DNA of 64,000 bases. Source: Gammaproteobacteria bacterium. GTDB lineage: Bacteria > Pseudomonadota > Gammaproteobacteria > Pseudomonadales > UBA5518. Under the pieces are notes generated by a model. That model did no database searches, was not told where the DNA came from, and saw only the letters and a program-made list of their open reading frames with translations. The position numbers were made by a program, and so were the translations under genes. Shown piece by piece: positions 52,925 to 61,059 of this stretch (position 1 is its first letter; every line of letters starts with the position of its first letter). The stretch spans positions 682,001 through 746,000 of the forward strand of contig JADKDK010000002.1 in the NCBI GenBank assembly GCA_016718385.1. The letters are read 5' to 3'.

Positions 52925-52962
52925 CCCGATGTGCTGCGCGATGTGTAAGCCAAATACGCGCT

Positions 52963-53316
52963 TCAGTAACGCAGCGTGGTGAGCACTTCTTCCAGCTCCG
53001 AGATCATCTGCCGGATCAGCTGCCGGTAATGCGAGTCTTCCTTGACCGACTCGCCTTCCATGCGCTGGCGCGCGCCACCGATCGTGAAGCCCTGCTCGTA
53101 GAGCAGGCTGCGGATCTGGCGGATCAGGATCACGTCCTGACGCTGGTAGTAGCGGCGATTGCCGCGGCGCTTGGTCGGCTTGAGTTGTGGGAATTCCTGT
53201 TCCCAATAACGCAGCACATGCGGTTTGACCGCACAGAGTTCGCTGACTTCACCGATGGTGAAATACCGCTTGCCCGGAATCGGTGGCAGTTCGTTGTTGT
53301 TACTCGCTTCCAGCAT
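52963..53316 (-). CDS. MerR-family regulator downstream of ihfA
   Basis: 117 aa. The N-terminal winged helix is typical (YFTIGEVSELCAVKPHVLRYWEQEFPQLKPTKRRGNRRYYQRQD), followed by a long helix. It is the short MerR protein that regularly follows ihfA in gammaproteobacteria; it lacks the metal-binding cysteines of MerR or CueR. Its start overlaps the ihfA end by 17 nt, so translational coupling is likely. Its target is not known. Confidence 0.94.
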   Translation of the reverse strand: MLEASNNNELPPIPGKRYFTIGEVSELCAVKPHVLRYWEQEFPQLKPTKRRGNRRYYQRQDVILIRQIRSLLYEQGFTIGGARQRMEGESVKEDSHYRQLIRQMISELEEVLTTLRY

Positions 53317-53602
53317 ACGCTTCCACCCTGACTTTCAGCTTCTGACCCGGGCGGAACGTGACCACGCGCCGGGCCGAAATCGGAATTTCCTCGCCGGTCT
53401 TCGGATTGCGGCCCGGACGCTGGCGCTTGTCGCGCAGGTCGAAATTGCCGAAGCCCGACAGCTTGACCTGCTCGTTGGTCTCGAGCGCCTGGCGGATTTC
53501 CTCGAAGAACATCTCGACGATCTCCTTCGCTTCCCGCTTGTTCAATCCAAGGTCTTCGAACAGCTTTTCGGCTATGTCGGCCTTGGTCAGCGCGTTCCTC
53601 AT
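53300..53602 (-). CDS. ihfA: Integration host factor subunit alpha
   Basis: 100 aa, the standard length. The signature LTKADIAEKLFEDLGLNKREAKEIVE, the GFGNFDLRDKRQRPGRNPKTGEEIPI beta-arm region and the FRPGQKL end are those of IHF-alpha. With IHF-beta it bends DNA at specific sites. It begins 4 nt after the pheT stop and overlaps the MerR gene. Confidence 0.98.
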   Translation of the reverse strand: MRNALTKADIAEKLFEDLGLNKREAKEIVEMFFEEIRQALETNEQVKLSGFGNFDLRDKRQRPGRNPKTGEEIPISARRVVTFRPGQKLKVRVEAYAGSE

Positions 53603-53606
53603 GTGC

Positions 53607-55979
53607 TCAATACCTTAGGGCTGCTCCGCATTGATCCGCGAGCGCCGCGACCATGCGGTCCATCGTGGCGTTGACCTCTTCATCGGTCAGGGTGCGCTCA
53701 CGGTGCTGCAGCACCACACCGAGCGCCATACTTTTTTTAGCTGTATCAATACCTTGCCCGCGATATACGTCAAACAGCTTCAAGTTCACGAGCAGTTCTC
53801 CCGCTGCCTGGCGCGCCGTCTCCAGCACCCGCGCTCCGGACACATCTTCGTCCAGCACGATGGCGATATCACGTCTGACCTCAGGAAATTTAGATAATCC
53901 TTTGAAACTTGGCAAGTTTTTCTTGCTCGCCAGCGCGAAATCGAGCTCGAACAGGTAAACGGGCCCCTGCAGGTCGAACTGTTTCAGCAGTTCCGGGTGC
54001 AGCGCGCCCAGGAAGCCGAGCGGCTCGTCCTCGCGCCGCAGCAGCACCGACTGCCCCGGATGCAACGCCGGATGCGTGGCCGGCACGAATGCGTATTGCG
54101 CCGAGGTGGGCTCGATATCGAGCAGCGCTTCCACATCGCCCTTCAGGTCGAAGAAATCGAGCGCCCCGCCCTGGCTCGCCCAGCCCTCCTGGGCGCGATC
54201 ACCGCAAGCGATGCCGGCGACGGCGAGGCGCTGTTCCAGGCCGCCCGGGCCGGGGAGGAAGCGCAGCCCCGACTCGAACAGGCGCAGGCTGCGCTGCTGG
54301 CGGTTCTGGTTGAACTGCGCAGCCTTGATCAGTCCGGCCCACAAGGTGGTACGCATCACCGCCATGTCGGCGGAGATCGGGTTCGCGACCGCGACCGGTG
54401 GGCAATCCGGGTCCAGCAGCGCCTGGATGCGCGGCTCGACGAAGCTGTAGGTGATGGCCTCCTGGTAGCCCAGCGCATTCAGGCGGTGGCGCCACGCGGC
54501 CAGCGTGTGCTGCGCCTCGGCACGCGGGCGGATCGGTACCACGGCGCTCTGCACACGCACCGGCATGCGGTCGTAGCCGTGCACCCGCGCGATCTCCTCG
54601 ATCAGGTCCACCTCAATGCGGATGTCGAAGCGAAAGCTCGGCGGGCGCACCAGCCAGCCCGCGCCATGGCGCTCCACCGCGAGACCGAGACGGCGCAGGA
54701 TGTCCTCCACGTCGGCGCTCGGCAGGCTGACGCCGAGCATGGTGTCGAGGCGCTCGGCACGCAGCGGGATAGCGTTCAGCGCCGGCAGGTGCTCCTCGGC
54801 GCTGGCGAGCACCACAGGCCCGGCCTGGCCGCCCACGATATCGAGCAGCAACTGGGTCGCGCGCTCGATCGCGGCAACCTGCAGTTGGAAGTCCACGCCG
54901 CGCTCGTAGCGGTGCGAGGCGTCGGTGTGCATCCCCAGCGAGCGCGCCTTGCCGGCCAGCGCCGACGGGCTGAAGAACGCCGACTCGAGGAAGATTTCGC
55001 GGGTGTGCTCGCCCACCGCGGTGCGCTGCCCGCCCATGATGCCCGCGAGCGCCACTGCGCCGTCGTTGTCGGCGATCACCAGCATGTCGGGTCGCAATTC
55101 GCGCTCGCTGCCGTCCAGCAGCACCAGTTTCTCGCCCGCCTGCGCCATGCGCACCGTGATATGGCCGCCGAGCTTGCGCAGGTCGAAGGCGTGCAGCGGC
55201 TGCCCCAGCTCGAGCAGCACGTAGTTGGTCACATCGACCACCGCGTCGATGCTGCGCACGCCGGCACGGCGCAGCCGCTCCTGCAGCCACAGCGGCGAGG
55301 GCTTGGCGATGTCGACGCCGTGGATCACGCGCCCGGCATAGCGCGGGCAGGCCGCCGGCGCGGCCAGCGTGACATCGAGCGCGTCGCTAATCGTTGCAGG
55401 CACCACGCCCGCGCGCGGGGGACGCTGCTCGATGCGGTTCAGCGCCGCCACCTCGCGTGCCAGCCCGGCGATGCTCAGGCAGTCGCCCCGGTTCGGCGTG
55501 AGCCCGAGCTCGATGACCTGGTCGTCCAGCGCCAGCAGCGCGACGATGTCCTCGCCCACCGGCGCGTCGGCCGGCAACTCCAGCAGGCCGTCGACACGGC
55601 TCGTGATACCGAGCTCGTCGGCCGAGCACAGCATGCCGCAGGATTCGACCCCGCGCAGTTTGGCGCGCTTGATCTTCAGCCCCGGCAGCTCCGCGCCTTC
55701 ACGCGCGAAGGGCACCCGCAGCCCGGCGCGCACGTTGCTCGCGCCGCAGACCACCTGGTATTCGCCGCGACCGTCCGAGACACGGCAGACGCTGAGGCGC
55801 TCGGCGTCCGGATGACGCGCGACCTCGAGCACCTCGCCGACCACCACGCCGCTCACCCTAGCGCCGGCCGGCGTGATCGCATCGACCTCGAGTCCCGCCA
55901 TCGTCAACTGGTCTGCCAACTGCTGCGTCGACAGCGCCGGGTCCACCCACTCACGCAACCACTTTTCGCTGAACTTCAT
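53607..55979 (-). CDS. pheT: Phenylalanyl-tRNA synthetase beta subunit
   Basis: 790 aa. It starts MKFSEKWLREWV and has the tRNA-binding domain (about 40-150), B3/B4 and B5 domains, a core with EEIARVHGYDRMP, and the C-terminal FDX-ACB anticodon-binding domain (FPEVRRDIAIVLDED, LTDEEVNATMDRMV). It forms the alpha2-beta2 synthetase with PheS. It lies 64 nt after the pheS stop. Confidence 0.98.
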   Translation of the reverse strand: MKFSEKWLREWVDPALSTQQLADQLTMAGLEVDAITPAGARVSGVVVGEVLEVARHPDAERLSVCRVSDGRGEYQVVCGASNVRAGLRVPFAREGAELPGLKIKRAKLRGVESCGMLCSADELGITSRVDGLLELPADAPVGEDIVALLALDDQVIELGLTPNRGDCLSIAGLAREVAALNRIEQRPPRAGVVPATISDALDVTLAAPAACPRYAGRVIHGVDIAKPSPLWLQERLRRAGVRSIDAVVDVTNYVLLELGQPLHAFDLRKLGGHITVRMAQAGEKLVLLDGSERELRPDMLVIADNDGAVALAGIMGGQRTAVGEHTREIFLESAFFSPSALAGKARSLGMHTDASHRYERGVDFQLQVAAIERATQLLLDIVGGQAGPVVLASAEEHLPALNAIPLRAERLDTMLGVSLPSADVEDILRRLGLAVERHGAGWLVRPPSFRFDIRIEVDLIEEIARVHGYDRMPVRVQSAVVPIRPRAEAQHTLAAWRHRLNALGYQEAITYSFVEPRIQALLDPDCPPVAVANPISADMAVMRTTLWAGLIKAAQFNQNRQQRSLRLFESGLRFLPGPGGLEQRLAVAGIACGDRAQEGWASQGGALDFFDLKGDVEALLDIEPTSAQYAFVPATHPALHPGQSVLLRREDEPLGFLGALHPELLKQFDLQGPVYLFELDFALASKKNLPSFKGLSKFPEVRRDIAIVLDEDVSGARVLETARQAAGELLVNLKLFDVYRGQGIDTAKKSMALGVVLQHRERTLTDEEVNATMDRMVAALADQCGAALRY

Positions 55980-56043
55980 CTGCCCACCAGTCGCGGCTGC
56001 TGACCGCTTAAATTACTTTAGGTTTATCTCGTAATACTTTGAT

Positions 56044-57060
56044 TTAATTGAACTGCCTGAGAAACCTCAGATCATTCTCATAAAACAGCCGCAAGTCATT
56101 GACGCCATATCGCAACATTGCGAGACGCTCGACGCCCATGCCGAAGGCGTAGCCGGTGAAACGCTCGGCATCGATGCCCGACATCTCCAGCACGCGCGGA
56201 TGCACCATGCCGCAGCCCATGATCTCCAGCCAACCGGTGCCCTTGCAGACGCGGCAACCGCCGCCGCCGCAGATCACGCACTGCATGTCGACCTCGGCGG
56301 AAGGCTCCGTGAACGGGAAATAGGAAGGCCGGAATTTCACCGCGAGATCACGCTCGAAGAAGGCGCGCAGGAAATCGACTACCGTGCCCTTGAGATCCGG
56401 CATGCCGGTGCCCTCGGCGATCACCAGCCCTTCCACCTGGTGGAACATCGGCGAGTGCGTCAGGTCCGAGTCGCAGCGGTACACGCGCCCCGGGCAGATT
56501 ACGCGAATCGGCGGCTCGGTGGACTGCATGACCCTCACCTGCACTGGCGAGGTGTGCGTGCGCAGCACGGTCGTCGGGTCGATATAGAAGGTGTCGTGCA
56601 TCGCGCGCGCGGGGTGCTCCGGCGGGATGTTCAGCGCCTCGAAGTTGTGCCAGTCGTCCTCGATCTCCGGCCCTTCGACCACCTCGAAGCCGACCGACTC
56701 GAAGAAAGCCTCCATGCGCTCGATGGTGCGGGTGACCGGATGCAGGCCTCCCATGGCCTGGCGGCGCCCGGGCAGGGTCACATCGACACGCTCGCTCCAC
56801 AGCTTGCGCGTCAGTTCCTCCGCCTCCAGTTGCTCCTTGCGCGCCGCGAGCCCCTGCTCGAGCTGCTCCTTCAGCGCATTGATCTCGGCGCCGCGTGCGC
56901 GGCGCGCGTCGGGATCCAGCTGGCCCAGCTGCTTCAGATGCTGGGTCAGTTCGCCCTTCTTGCCGAGGTAACGCACCCGCTGTTCGTCGAGCTCGGCGAG
57001 CGAGGCGGCGGTCGCAACGGCGGCGAGCGCGCCGGAAACCGTTTGCGTCAATTCATCCAT
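56044..57060 (-). CDS. pheS: Phenylalanyl-tRNA synthetase alpha subunit
   Basis: 338 aa. An N-terminal coiled coil (about 1-90) precedes the class II catalytic domain: motif 1 region GGLHPVTRTIERMEAFFESVGFEV, motif 2 with RTHTSPVQVRVM and VICPGRVYR, and motif 3 GMGVERLAMLRYGV. A stem-loop with a T-run lies between rplT and this gene and may attenuate transcription of pheST. Confidence 0.98.
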   Translation of the reverse strand: MDELTQTVSGALAAVATAASLAELDEQRVRYLGKKGELTQHLKQLGQLDPDARRARGAEINALKEQLEQGLAARKEQLEAEELTRKLWSERVDVTLPGRRQAMGGLHPVTRTIERMEAFFESVGFEVVEGPEIEDDWHNFEALNIPPEHPARAMHDTFYIDPTTVLRTHTSPVQVRVMQSTEPPIRVICPGRVYRCDSDLTHSPMFHQVEGLVIAEGTGMPDLKGTVVDFLRAFFERDLAVKFRPSYFPFTEPSAEVDMQCVICGGGGCRVCKGTGWLEIMGCGMVHPRVLEMSGIDAERFTGYAFGMGVERLAMLRYGVNDLRLFYENDLRFLRQFN

Positions 57061-57112
57061 ACCGAAGCTTCCTCTGGCAGAATGGGCCGGGCCGCGATGG
57101 CCATGCCGGGTA

Positions 57113-57148
57113 CAAAAAAATAGGGAAAGAACTCGCGCCCTTTCCCTA
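57113..57148 (-). terminator. Intrinsic terminator/attenuator upstream of pheST
   Basis: On the minus strand, TAGGGAAAG (57148-57140 as complement) pairs with CTTTCCCTA (57129-57121) in a 9-bp perfect stem with a 10-nt loop, followed at once by seven T. It sits between rplT and pheS, where E. coli has the pheM attenuator. A smaller hairpin (GTCCG/CGGAC, 57153-57174) precedes it. No convincing short leader peptide with its own start and stop was found. Confidence 0.82.
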
Positions 57149-57204
57149 CCTTGTCCGAATGATCGACGACGGACGTGCGCCGCGGCCGCGGCACGCGCCA
57201 GGGT

Positions 57205-57561
57205 TCAGGCGAGAGCCGCCCTCGCTTTCTCGACGATCGACGCAAACGCGTCCTTGTCATGCACGGCCAGATCCGCCAGCACGCGCCGATCCAGGCCGAT
57301 CGCGGCCTTGCGCAGCCCGGCGATCAGGCGGCTATACGTCAGGCCATTGGCGCGGGAGGCCGCATTGATACGCGTGATCCACAGCGCACGGAACTGGCGC
57401 TTCTTCTGGCGACGGTCACGGTAGGCGTACTGGCCGGCCTTGATGACGGCCTGCTTGGCAACGCGATACACGCGACTGCGGGCACCGTAGTAACCCTTGG
57501 CGCGGTCGAGAATCTTCTTGTGTCGGCGTCGGGCAACGACGCCACGCTTGATACGGGGCAT
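57205..57561 (-). CDS. rplT: 50S ribosomal protein L20
   Basis: 118 aa, standard length, MPRIKRGVVARRRHKKILDRAKGYYGARSR-type start. It binds 23S rRNA and in E. coli represses rpmI-rplT translation. It lies 31 nt after rpmI. Confidence 0.98.
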   Translation of the reverse strand: MPRIKRGVVARRRHKKILDRAKGYYGARSRVYRVAKQAVIKAGQYAYRDRRQKKRQFRALWITRINAASRANGLTYSRLIAGLRKAAIGLDRRVLADLAVHDKDAFASIVEKARAALA

Positions 57562-57592
57562 GAGTCAAATCCTCAGGTCAGATTGCTTGATA

Positions 57593-57787
57593 TCACCGGT
57601 CACCGAGCATGCGTCCGACCTTCGCCTCGTCGGCGGGGCTGAACGCGTCGGTGCCACGCAGCTGACGCTTGCGCTTGGTGGTCATCTTGGTGAGGATGTG
57701 GCTCTTGTTGGCATGCTTGCGCTTGTAACCGTCGCCGGTCTTCTTGAAGCGCTTCGCCGCTCCGCTATGTACTTTCATCTTCGGCAT
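57593..57787 (-). CDS. rpmI: 50S ribosomal protein L35
   Basis: 64 aa, MPKMKVHSGAAKRFKKTGDG start and KSHILTKMTTKRKRQLRG core, standard L35. It lies 54 nt after the infC stop in the conserved operon. Confidence 0.98.
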   Translation of the reverse strand: MPKMKVHSGAAKRFKKTGDGYKRKHANKSHILTKMTTKRKRQLRGTDAFSPADEAKVGRMLGDR

Positions 57788-57841
57788 TTTCTAGAACTCC
57801 GCATTTGCTTTTCGACTGCAACGCAACAGAAGCGAGCAAGC

Positions 57842-58366
57842 TCACTTCTTCTTCTTCGGTGCCAGCACCATGGTGAGTTGACGGCCTTCCATCTTCGCGT
57901 GCTGTTCCACCACCGCAAGCGGCTCGAGATCGCCTTCGATGCGCTTGATAAGCTGCATCCCGATCTCCTGGTGGGCCATTTCGCGACCCCGGAAACGCAA
58001 CGTCACCTTGGCCTTGTCTCCTTGCTCCAGGAAACGTACCAGGTTGCGTAGTTTGACCTGGTAATCCCCCTCCTCCGTCCCTGGCCGGAATTTCACTTCC
58101 TTTACCTGAATGATCTTCTGCTTCTTCTTTGAAGCAGCCTTCTGTTTCTTGGCTTCGAAAATATGCTTTCCGAAGTCCATGATCTTGCACACCACAGGCT
58201 CGGCATCGGGCGCAATCTCGACCAGGTCCAGTCCCGCCTGTTCGGCCGTCCTCAGCGCCTCATCGATCGGCACAATCCCCAGCTGCGTGCCTTCGGCGCC
58301 GATCAGACGCACCTGGCGGGCGCGAATATCGCCATTGACCGCAAGCTTTTTGTTGTCAGATTTCAA
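57842..58366 (-). CDS. infC: Translation initiation factor IF-3, TTG start
   Basis: 174 aa. NGDIRARQVRLIGAEGTQLGIVPIDEAL is the N-domain; KEVKFRPGTEEGDYQVKLRNLVRFLEQGDKAKVTLRFRGREM is the linker and C-domain. The best start is TTG at 58366, about 11 nt after GGAAGG; no ATG is available upstream before the thrS stop, which is 7 nt away. infC often uses a rare start codon so that IF-3 can repress its own translation, and TTG here fits that logic. Confidence 0.97.
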   Translation of the reverse strand: MKSDNKKLAVNGDIRARQVRLIGAEGTQLGIVPIDEALRTAEQAGLDLVEIAPDAEPVVCKIMDFGKHIFEAKKQKAASKKKQKIIQVKEVKFRPGTEEGDYQVKLRNLVRFLEQGDKAKVTLRFRGREMAHQEIGMQLIKRIEGDLEPLAVVEQHAKMEGRQLTMVLAPKKKK

Positions 58367-58373
58367 TTGTTTA

Positions 58374-60302
58374 TCAACCTTCCAATGCTGATTGGCCGCG
58401 ACGGCGCAGCGCCGCGCCGAGGTGGGCAGAGAACTCCGCGAGAGTCATCGTGCCCAGATCGTCGCCGCGCCTGGTCCGTACGGCCACGGTTTCCGTTTCT
58501 GCCTCCCGATCCCCTACAACCAACAGGAAAGGCAGCTTGTCGAGAGTGTGCTCGCGGATTTTAAAGCCGATCTTCTCGTTCCTCAAGTCGGAAATGACCC
58601 TGAACCCCTTGTTTTTCAAGGACTCTTCGACTTTAAGGGCGTATTCACGCTGGGCGTCGGTAATATTCATCACCACCGCCTGCACCGGGGCGAGCCACGC
58701 GGGGAAAGCGCCTTCGTGATGCTCGATCAGGATGCCGATGAAGCGTTCGAAGGAACCGAGCACCGCGCGATGCAGCATTACGGGCGTCTGGCGGCTGCCA
58801 TCCTCGGCCACGTACTGCGCGTCGAGGCGCCCGGGCATCGAGAAATCGACCTGGATCGTGCCGCACTGCCAGACCCGGCCGATACAGTCGCGCAGCGAGA
58901 ACTCGATCTTCGGACCGTAGAAGGCGCCCTCGCCGGGCAACAGTTCCCACGCCAGACCCTGCGCGTTCAGCGCGTCGGCCAGCGCCTGCTCGGCCTTGTC
59001 CCAGATCTCGTCGCTGCCAACGCGGTTCGCCGGGCGTGTCGACAGGCGGTAGATCACGTCGCTGAAACCGAAATCGGCATAGACCTCGTGCAGCAGATCG
59101 ATGAACTGTGCCACTTCCGCCTGGATCTGCGCCTCGGTACAGAAGATGTGCGCGTCGTCCTGCGTGAAGCCGCGCACCCGCATCAGGCCGTGCAGCGAAC
59201 CCGAGGGCTCGTTGCGGTGGCAGGAGCCGAATTCCGCCAGCCGCAGCGGCAGGTCGCGATAGCTCTTCAGGCCCTGATTGAAGATCTGCACGTGGCAGGG
59301 ACAGTTCATGGGTTTGACGGCGAAGTCCCGCTCCTCGCTCTTCAGCGCGAACATGTTCTCCGCGAACTTGTCGGCGTGGCCCGAGCGCTGCCACAGGCTG
59401 AAATCCACCACCTGCGGGGTGCGGATTTCCTGGTAGCCGCGGCGCTGCAACTTGGCGCGCATGTATTGCTCGATGGCCTGGTAGACGGCCCAGCCGCGCG
59501 GATGCCAGAACACCATGCCAGGCGCTTCTTCCTGGGTGTGGAACAGACGCAGCCTCTTGCCGATGCGCCGGTGATCCCGGCGCTCGGCCTCCTCGATGCG
59601 ATGCAGGTAGGCCTTCAGCGCCTTGGGGTCCACCCAGGAGGTGCCGTAGATGCGCTGCAGCATCTCGTTGCGCGAATCGCCGCGCCAGTAGGCGCCGGCC
59701 AGTTTGGTCAGCTTGAAGGCCTTCAGCTTGCCGGTGCTCGGCACGTGCGGCCCGCGGCAGAGATCGATGAAATCTCCCTGGCGATACAACGAGAGGTCTT
59801 CACCCTGCGGGATGCTCGCGATGATCTCGGCCTTGTACTCCTCGCCCATGCCGCGAAAGAAGGCCACGGCCTCGTCGCGCGGCATCACGCTGCGCTCGAC
59901 CGGAATGTCGGCGGCGGCCAGCTCTTCCATCTTCTTCTCGATGGCGGCCAGGTCCTCGGGCGTGAAGGGACGCTCGAAGGCAAAATCGTAATAGAAGCCG
60001 TCCTCGATCACCGGGCCGATCGTGACCTGCGCCGAGGGGAACAGCGCCTTCACCGCCTGCGCCAGCAGGTGCGCAGTGGAGTGGCGGATGATCTCCAGCG
60101 CGTCGTCGGACTTTTCGGTAACGATGGCGAGCGACGCATCGTGCGCGATGGTGTAGGAGGTGTCGACCAGTTTGCCGTCGACGCGCGCGCCGAGCGCGGC
60201 CTTGGCAAGACCGGCCCCTATGCTGGCGGCGACTTCATGGACGGTGACGGGCGCATCGAAATGACGCTGGCTGCGATCGGGCAGGGTGACTGAGACGGAC
60301 AT
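58374..60302 (-). CDS. thrS: Threonyl-tRNA synthetase
   Basis: 642 aa, the usual bacterial length. N-terminal TGS-type domain, editing domain with the HSTAHLLAQAVK motif (about 73-84), class II catalytic core with NCPCHVQIFNQ containing the zinc cysteine, and a C-terminal anticodon domain. Start 60302 was chosen over a longer frame because it gives the family N-terminus and has GGGGGA upstream. It is the first gene of the thrS-infC-rpmI-rplT-pheST-ihfA block, and is preceded by the tRNA-Val fragment. Confidence 0.98.
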   Translation of the reverse strand: MSVSVTLPDRSQRHFDAPVTVHEVAASIGAGLAKAALGARVDGKLVDTSYTIAHDASLAIVTEKSDDALEIIRHSTAHLLAQAVKALFPSAQVTIGPVIEDGFYYDFAFERPFTPEDLAAIEKKMEELAAADIPVERSVMPRDEAVAFFRGMGEEYKAEIIASIPQGEDLSLYRQGDFIDLCRGPHVPSTGKLKAFKLTKLAGAYWRGDSRNEMLQRIYGTSWVDPKALKAYLHRIEEAERRDHRRIGKRLRLFHTQEEAPGMVFWHPRGWAVYQAIEQYMRAKLQRRGYQEIRTPQVVDFSLWQRSGHADKFAENMFALKSEERDFAVKPMNCPCHVQIFNQGLKSYRDLPLRLAEFGSCHRNEPSGSLHGLMRVRGFTQDDAHIFCTEAQIQAEVAQFIDLLHEVYADFGFSDVIYRLSTRPANRVGSDEIWDKAEQALADALNAQGLAWELLPGEGAFYGPKIEFSLRDCIGRVWQCGTIQVDFSMPGRLDAQYVAEDGSRQTPVMLHRAVLGSFERFIGILIEHHEGAFPAWLAPVQAVVMNITDAQREYALKVEESLKNKGFRVISDLRNEKIGFKIREHTLDKLPFLLVVGDREAETETVAVRTRRGDDLGTMTLAEFSAHLGAALRRRGQSALEG

Positions 60303-60399
60303 GCGGAAATCCCCCGCGGTGGTGACCCTGACGAGAGGCCTCTTCTCCACCGATACGTGTTGCGAACTCGACTCTGTGCCAACCCCGCCGGAGCGGAGA

Positions 60400-60416
60400 C
60401 TTCCAGGGACTGGAAG
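60400..60416 (-). terminator. Small hairpin just after the tRNA-Val 3' end
   Basis: CTTCCAG (60400-60406) and CTGGAAG (60410-60416) form a perfect 7-bp stem with a 3-nt loop, immediately next to the CCA end of the tRNA-Val fragment. No T-run follows. It may mark the original 3' processing or termination site of the tRNA transcript. Confidence 0.5.
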
Positions 60417-60463
60417 TGGTAGGCCCGACCGGATTCGAACCGGTGACCTCTACCATGTCAAGG
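60417..60463 (-). pseudogene. 3' fragment of tRNA-Val (GAC), probable attachment site
   Basis: 47 nt on the minus strand match the 3' part of tRNA-Val: anticodon loop TTGACAT with anticodon GAC, 3' anticodon stem GGTAG, variable loop, T-arm with GGTTCGAATCC, acceptor strand and encoded CCA. The 5' acceptor, D-arm and most of the 5' anticodon stem are missing; upstream sequence does not pair with the acceptor. Such 3' tRNA halves are left at one end of integrated elements. A TATAAT with GC-rich discriminator 36 nt upstream and a D-arm-like GGTTAGCAC leave open that it is a decayed tRNA gene instead. Confidence 0.82.
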
Positions 60464-60498
60464 AAAATTTAGGCGCGGTCGTGCTAACCCAGCCCGCG

Positions 60499-60504
60499 AT
60501 TATA
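60499..60504 (-). promoter_or_regulatory. -10 hexamer TATAAT upstream of the tRNA-Val fragment
   Basis: Perfect TATAAT on the minus strand followed by CGCGGGC, the GC-rich discriminator style of stable-RNA promoters. Its distance to the fragment equals that expected for an intact tRNA gene, so it could be the original tRNA promoter or a coincidental element promoter. Confidence 0.5.
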
Positions 60505-60874
60505 CACGGTAGCGCACAAAGAGGAACGGCGAGATCAGCGGCGAAAACGTAGCAAGATTCGGCTATAGACGCCCGGCACCGGCATAGCCAGTTCGGGCTA
60601 CAGGCTCGACGGAAGCGTCAGCGGATCAGGTGGGAGCCGCCGCCCGGGTGGAGCGCGGGCAGGTCATCGCGGAGAGTATTCGAAGGGATGGCGCCGGCCC
60701 GGAGTAATCCCGGGTCAGCGCCGGCCGGTCAGCAGGTAGACGAGGAGGTCGACGGCCCGGTCGACGGCCCGGTCGAGAGCCCGGTCGAGGGTTCGGTCGA
60801 GGGTTCGGTCGAGGAATACTTCAGAGTCAGCGTCCACGCGGGCAGGCGCCGGTTATGGTCTACGCTTATCGCCC
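60505..60874. other. Gene-poor junction region with a tandem repeat
   Basis: About 370 bp between the tRNA-Val region and the first small frame of the element. No supported gene. It contains the 12-bp tandem repeat at 60747-60814 described separately. Confidence 0.5.
60747..60814. repeat. 12-bp tandem repeat, about 5.7 copies
   Basis: Units begin GGTCGA every 12 bp: GGTCGACGGCCC twice, GGTCGAGAGCCC once, GGTCGAGGGTTC twice, then a partial GGTCGAGG. Divergence increases along the array in a stepwise manner. It lies about 280 bp inside the tRNA-Val junction, where integrase arm sites or element replication iterons can occur, but it may be a simple microsatellite. Confidence 0.85.
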
Positions 60875-61051
60875 ATGCACGACGACGACCCGCCACTTAC
60901 GCAAGCCCAACTGATCGCCGCAATCCGTGGCGCGCTCGGCATCCTCGACACGCTGGTCGAGTACCAAGCGCCACCCGATCGGATCGACGAAGCGGTTGCG
61001 GTTCTGACTGAGATGCTTTCGGAATACATCCGGCGCGGCCGGGCCCACTGA
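60875..61051 (+). CDS. Small helical protein of the element
   Basis: 58 aa (MHDDDPPLTQAQLIAAIRGA start), two amphipathic helices predicted, no known motif. The sequence has a natural amino-acid composition and ends at a TGA 8 nt before the stop of the convergent minus-strand gene. No strong ribosome site is seen. It could be a small phage regulatory or accessory protein. Confidence 0.42.
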   Translation: MHDDDPPLTQAQLIAAIRGALGILDTLVEYQAPPDRIDEAVAVLTEMLSEYIRRGRAH

Positions 61052-61059
61052 TCAGTCGA

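Noticed and set aside
57048..57204. Phe-rich peptide frame between rplT and pheS (REFFPYFF)
   Set aside because: The Phe run is produced by the terminator stem and T-tract, the frame lacks a convincing start and it runs on past the pheS start instead of stopping, so it is not a pheM-like leader.
60464..60495. Intact tRNA-Val gene
   Set aside because: The 5' 30 nt do not form an acceptor or anticodon stem with the 3' part, so the gene is truncated or rearranged.
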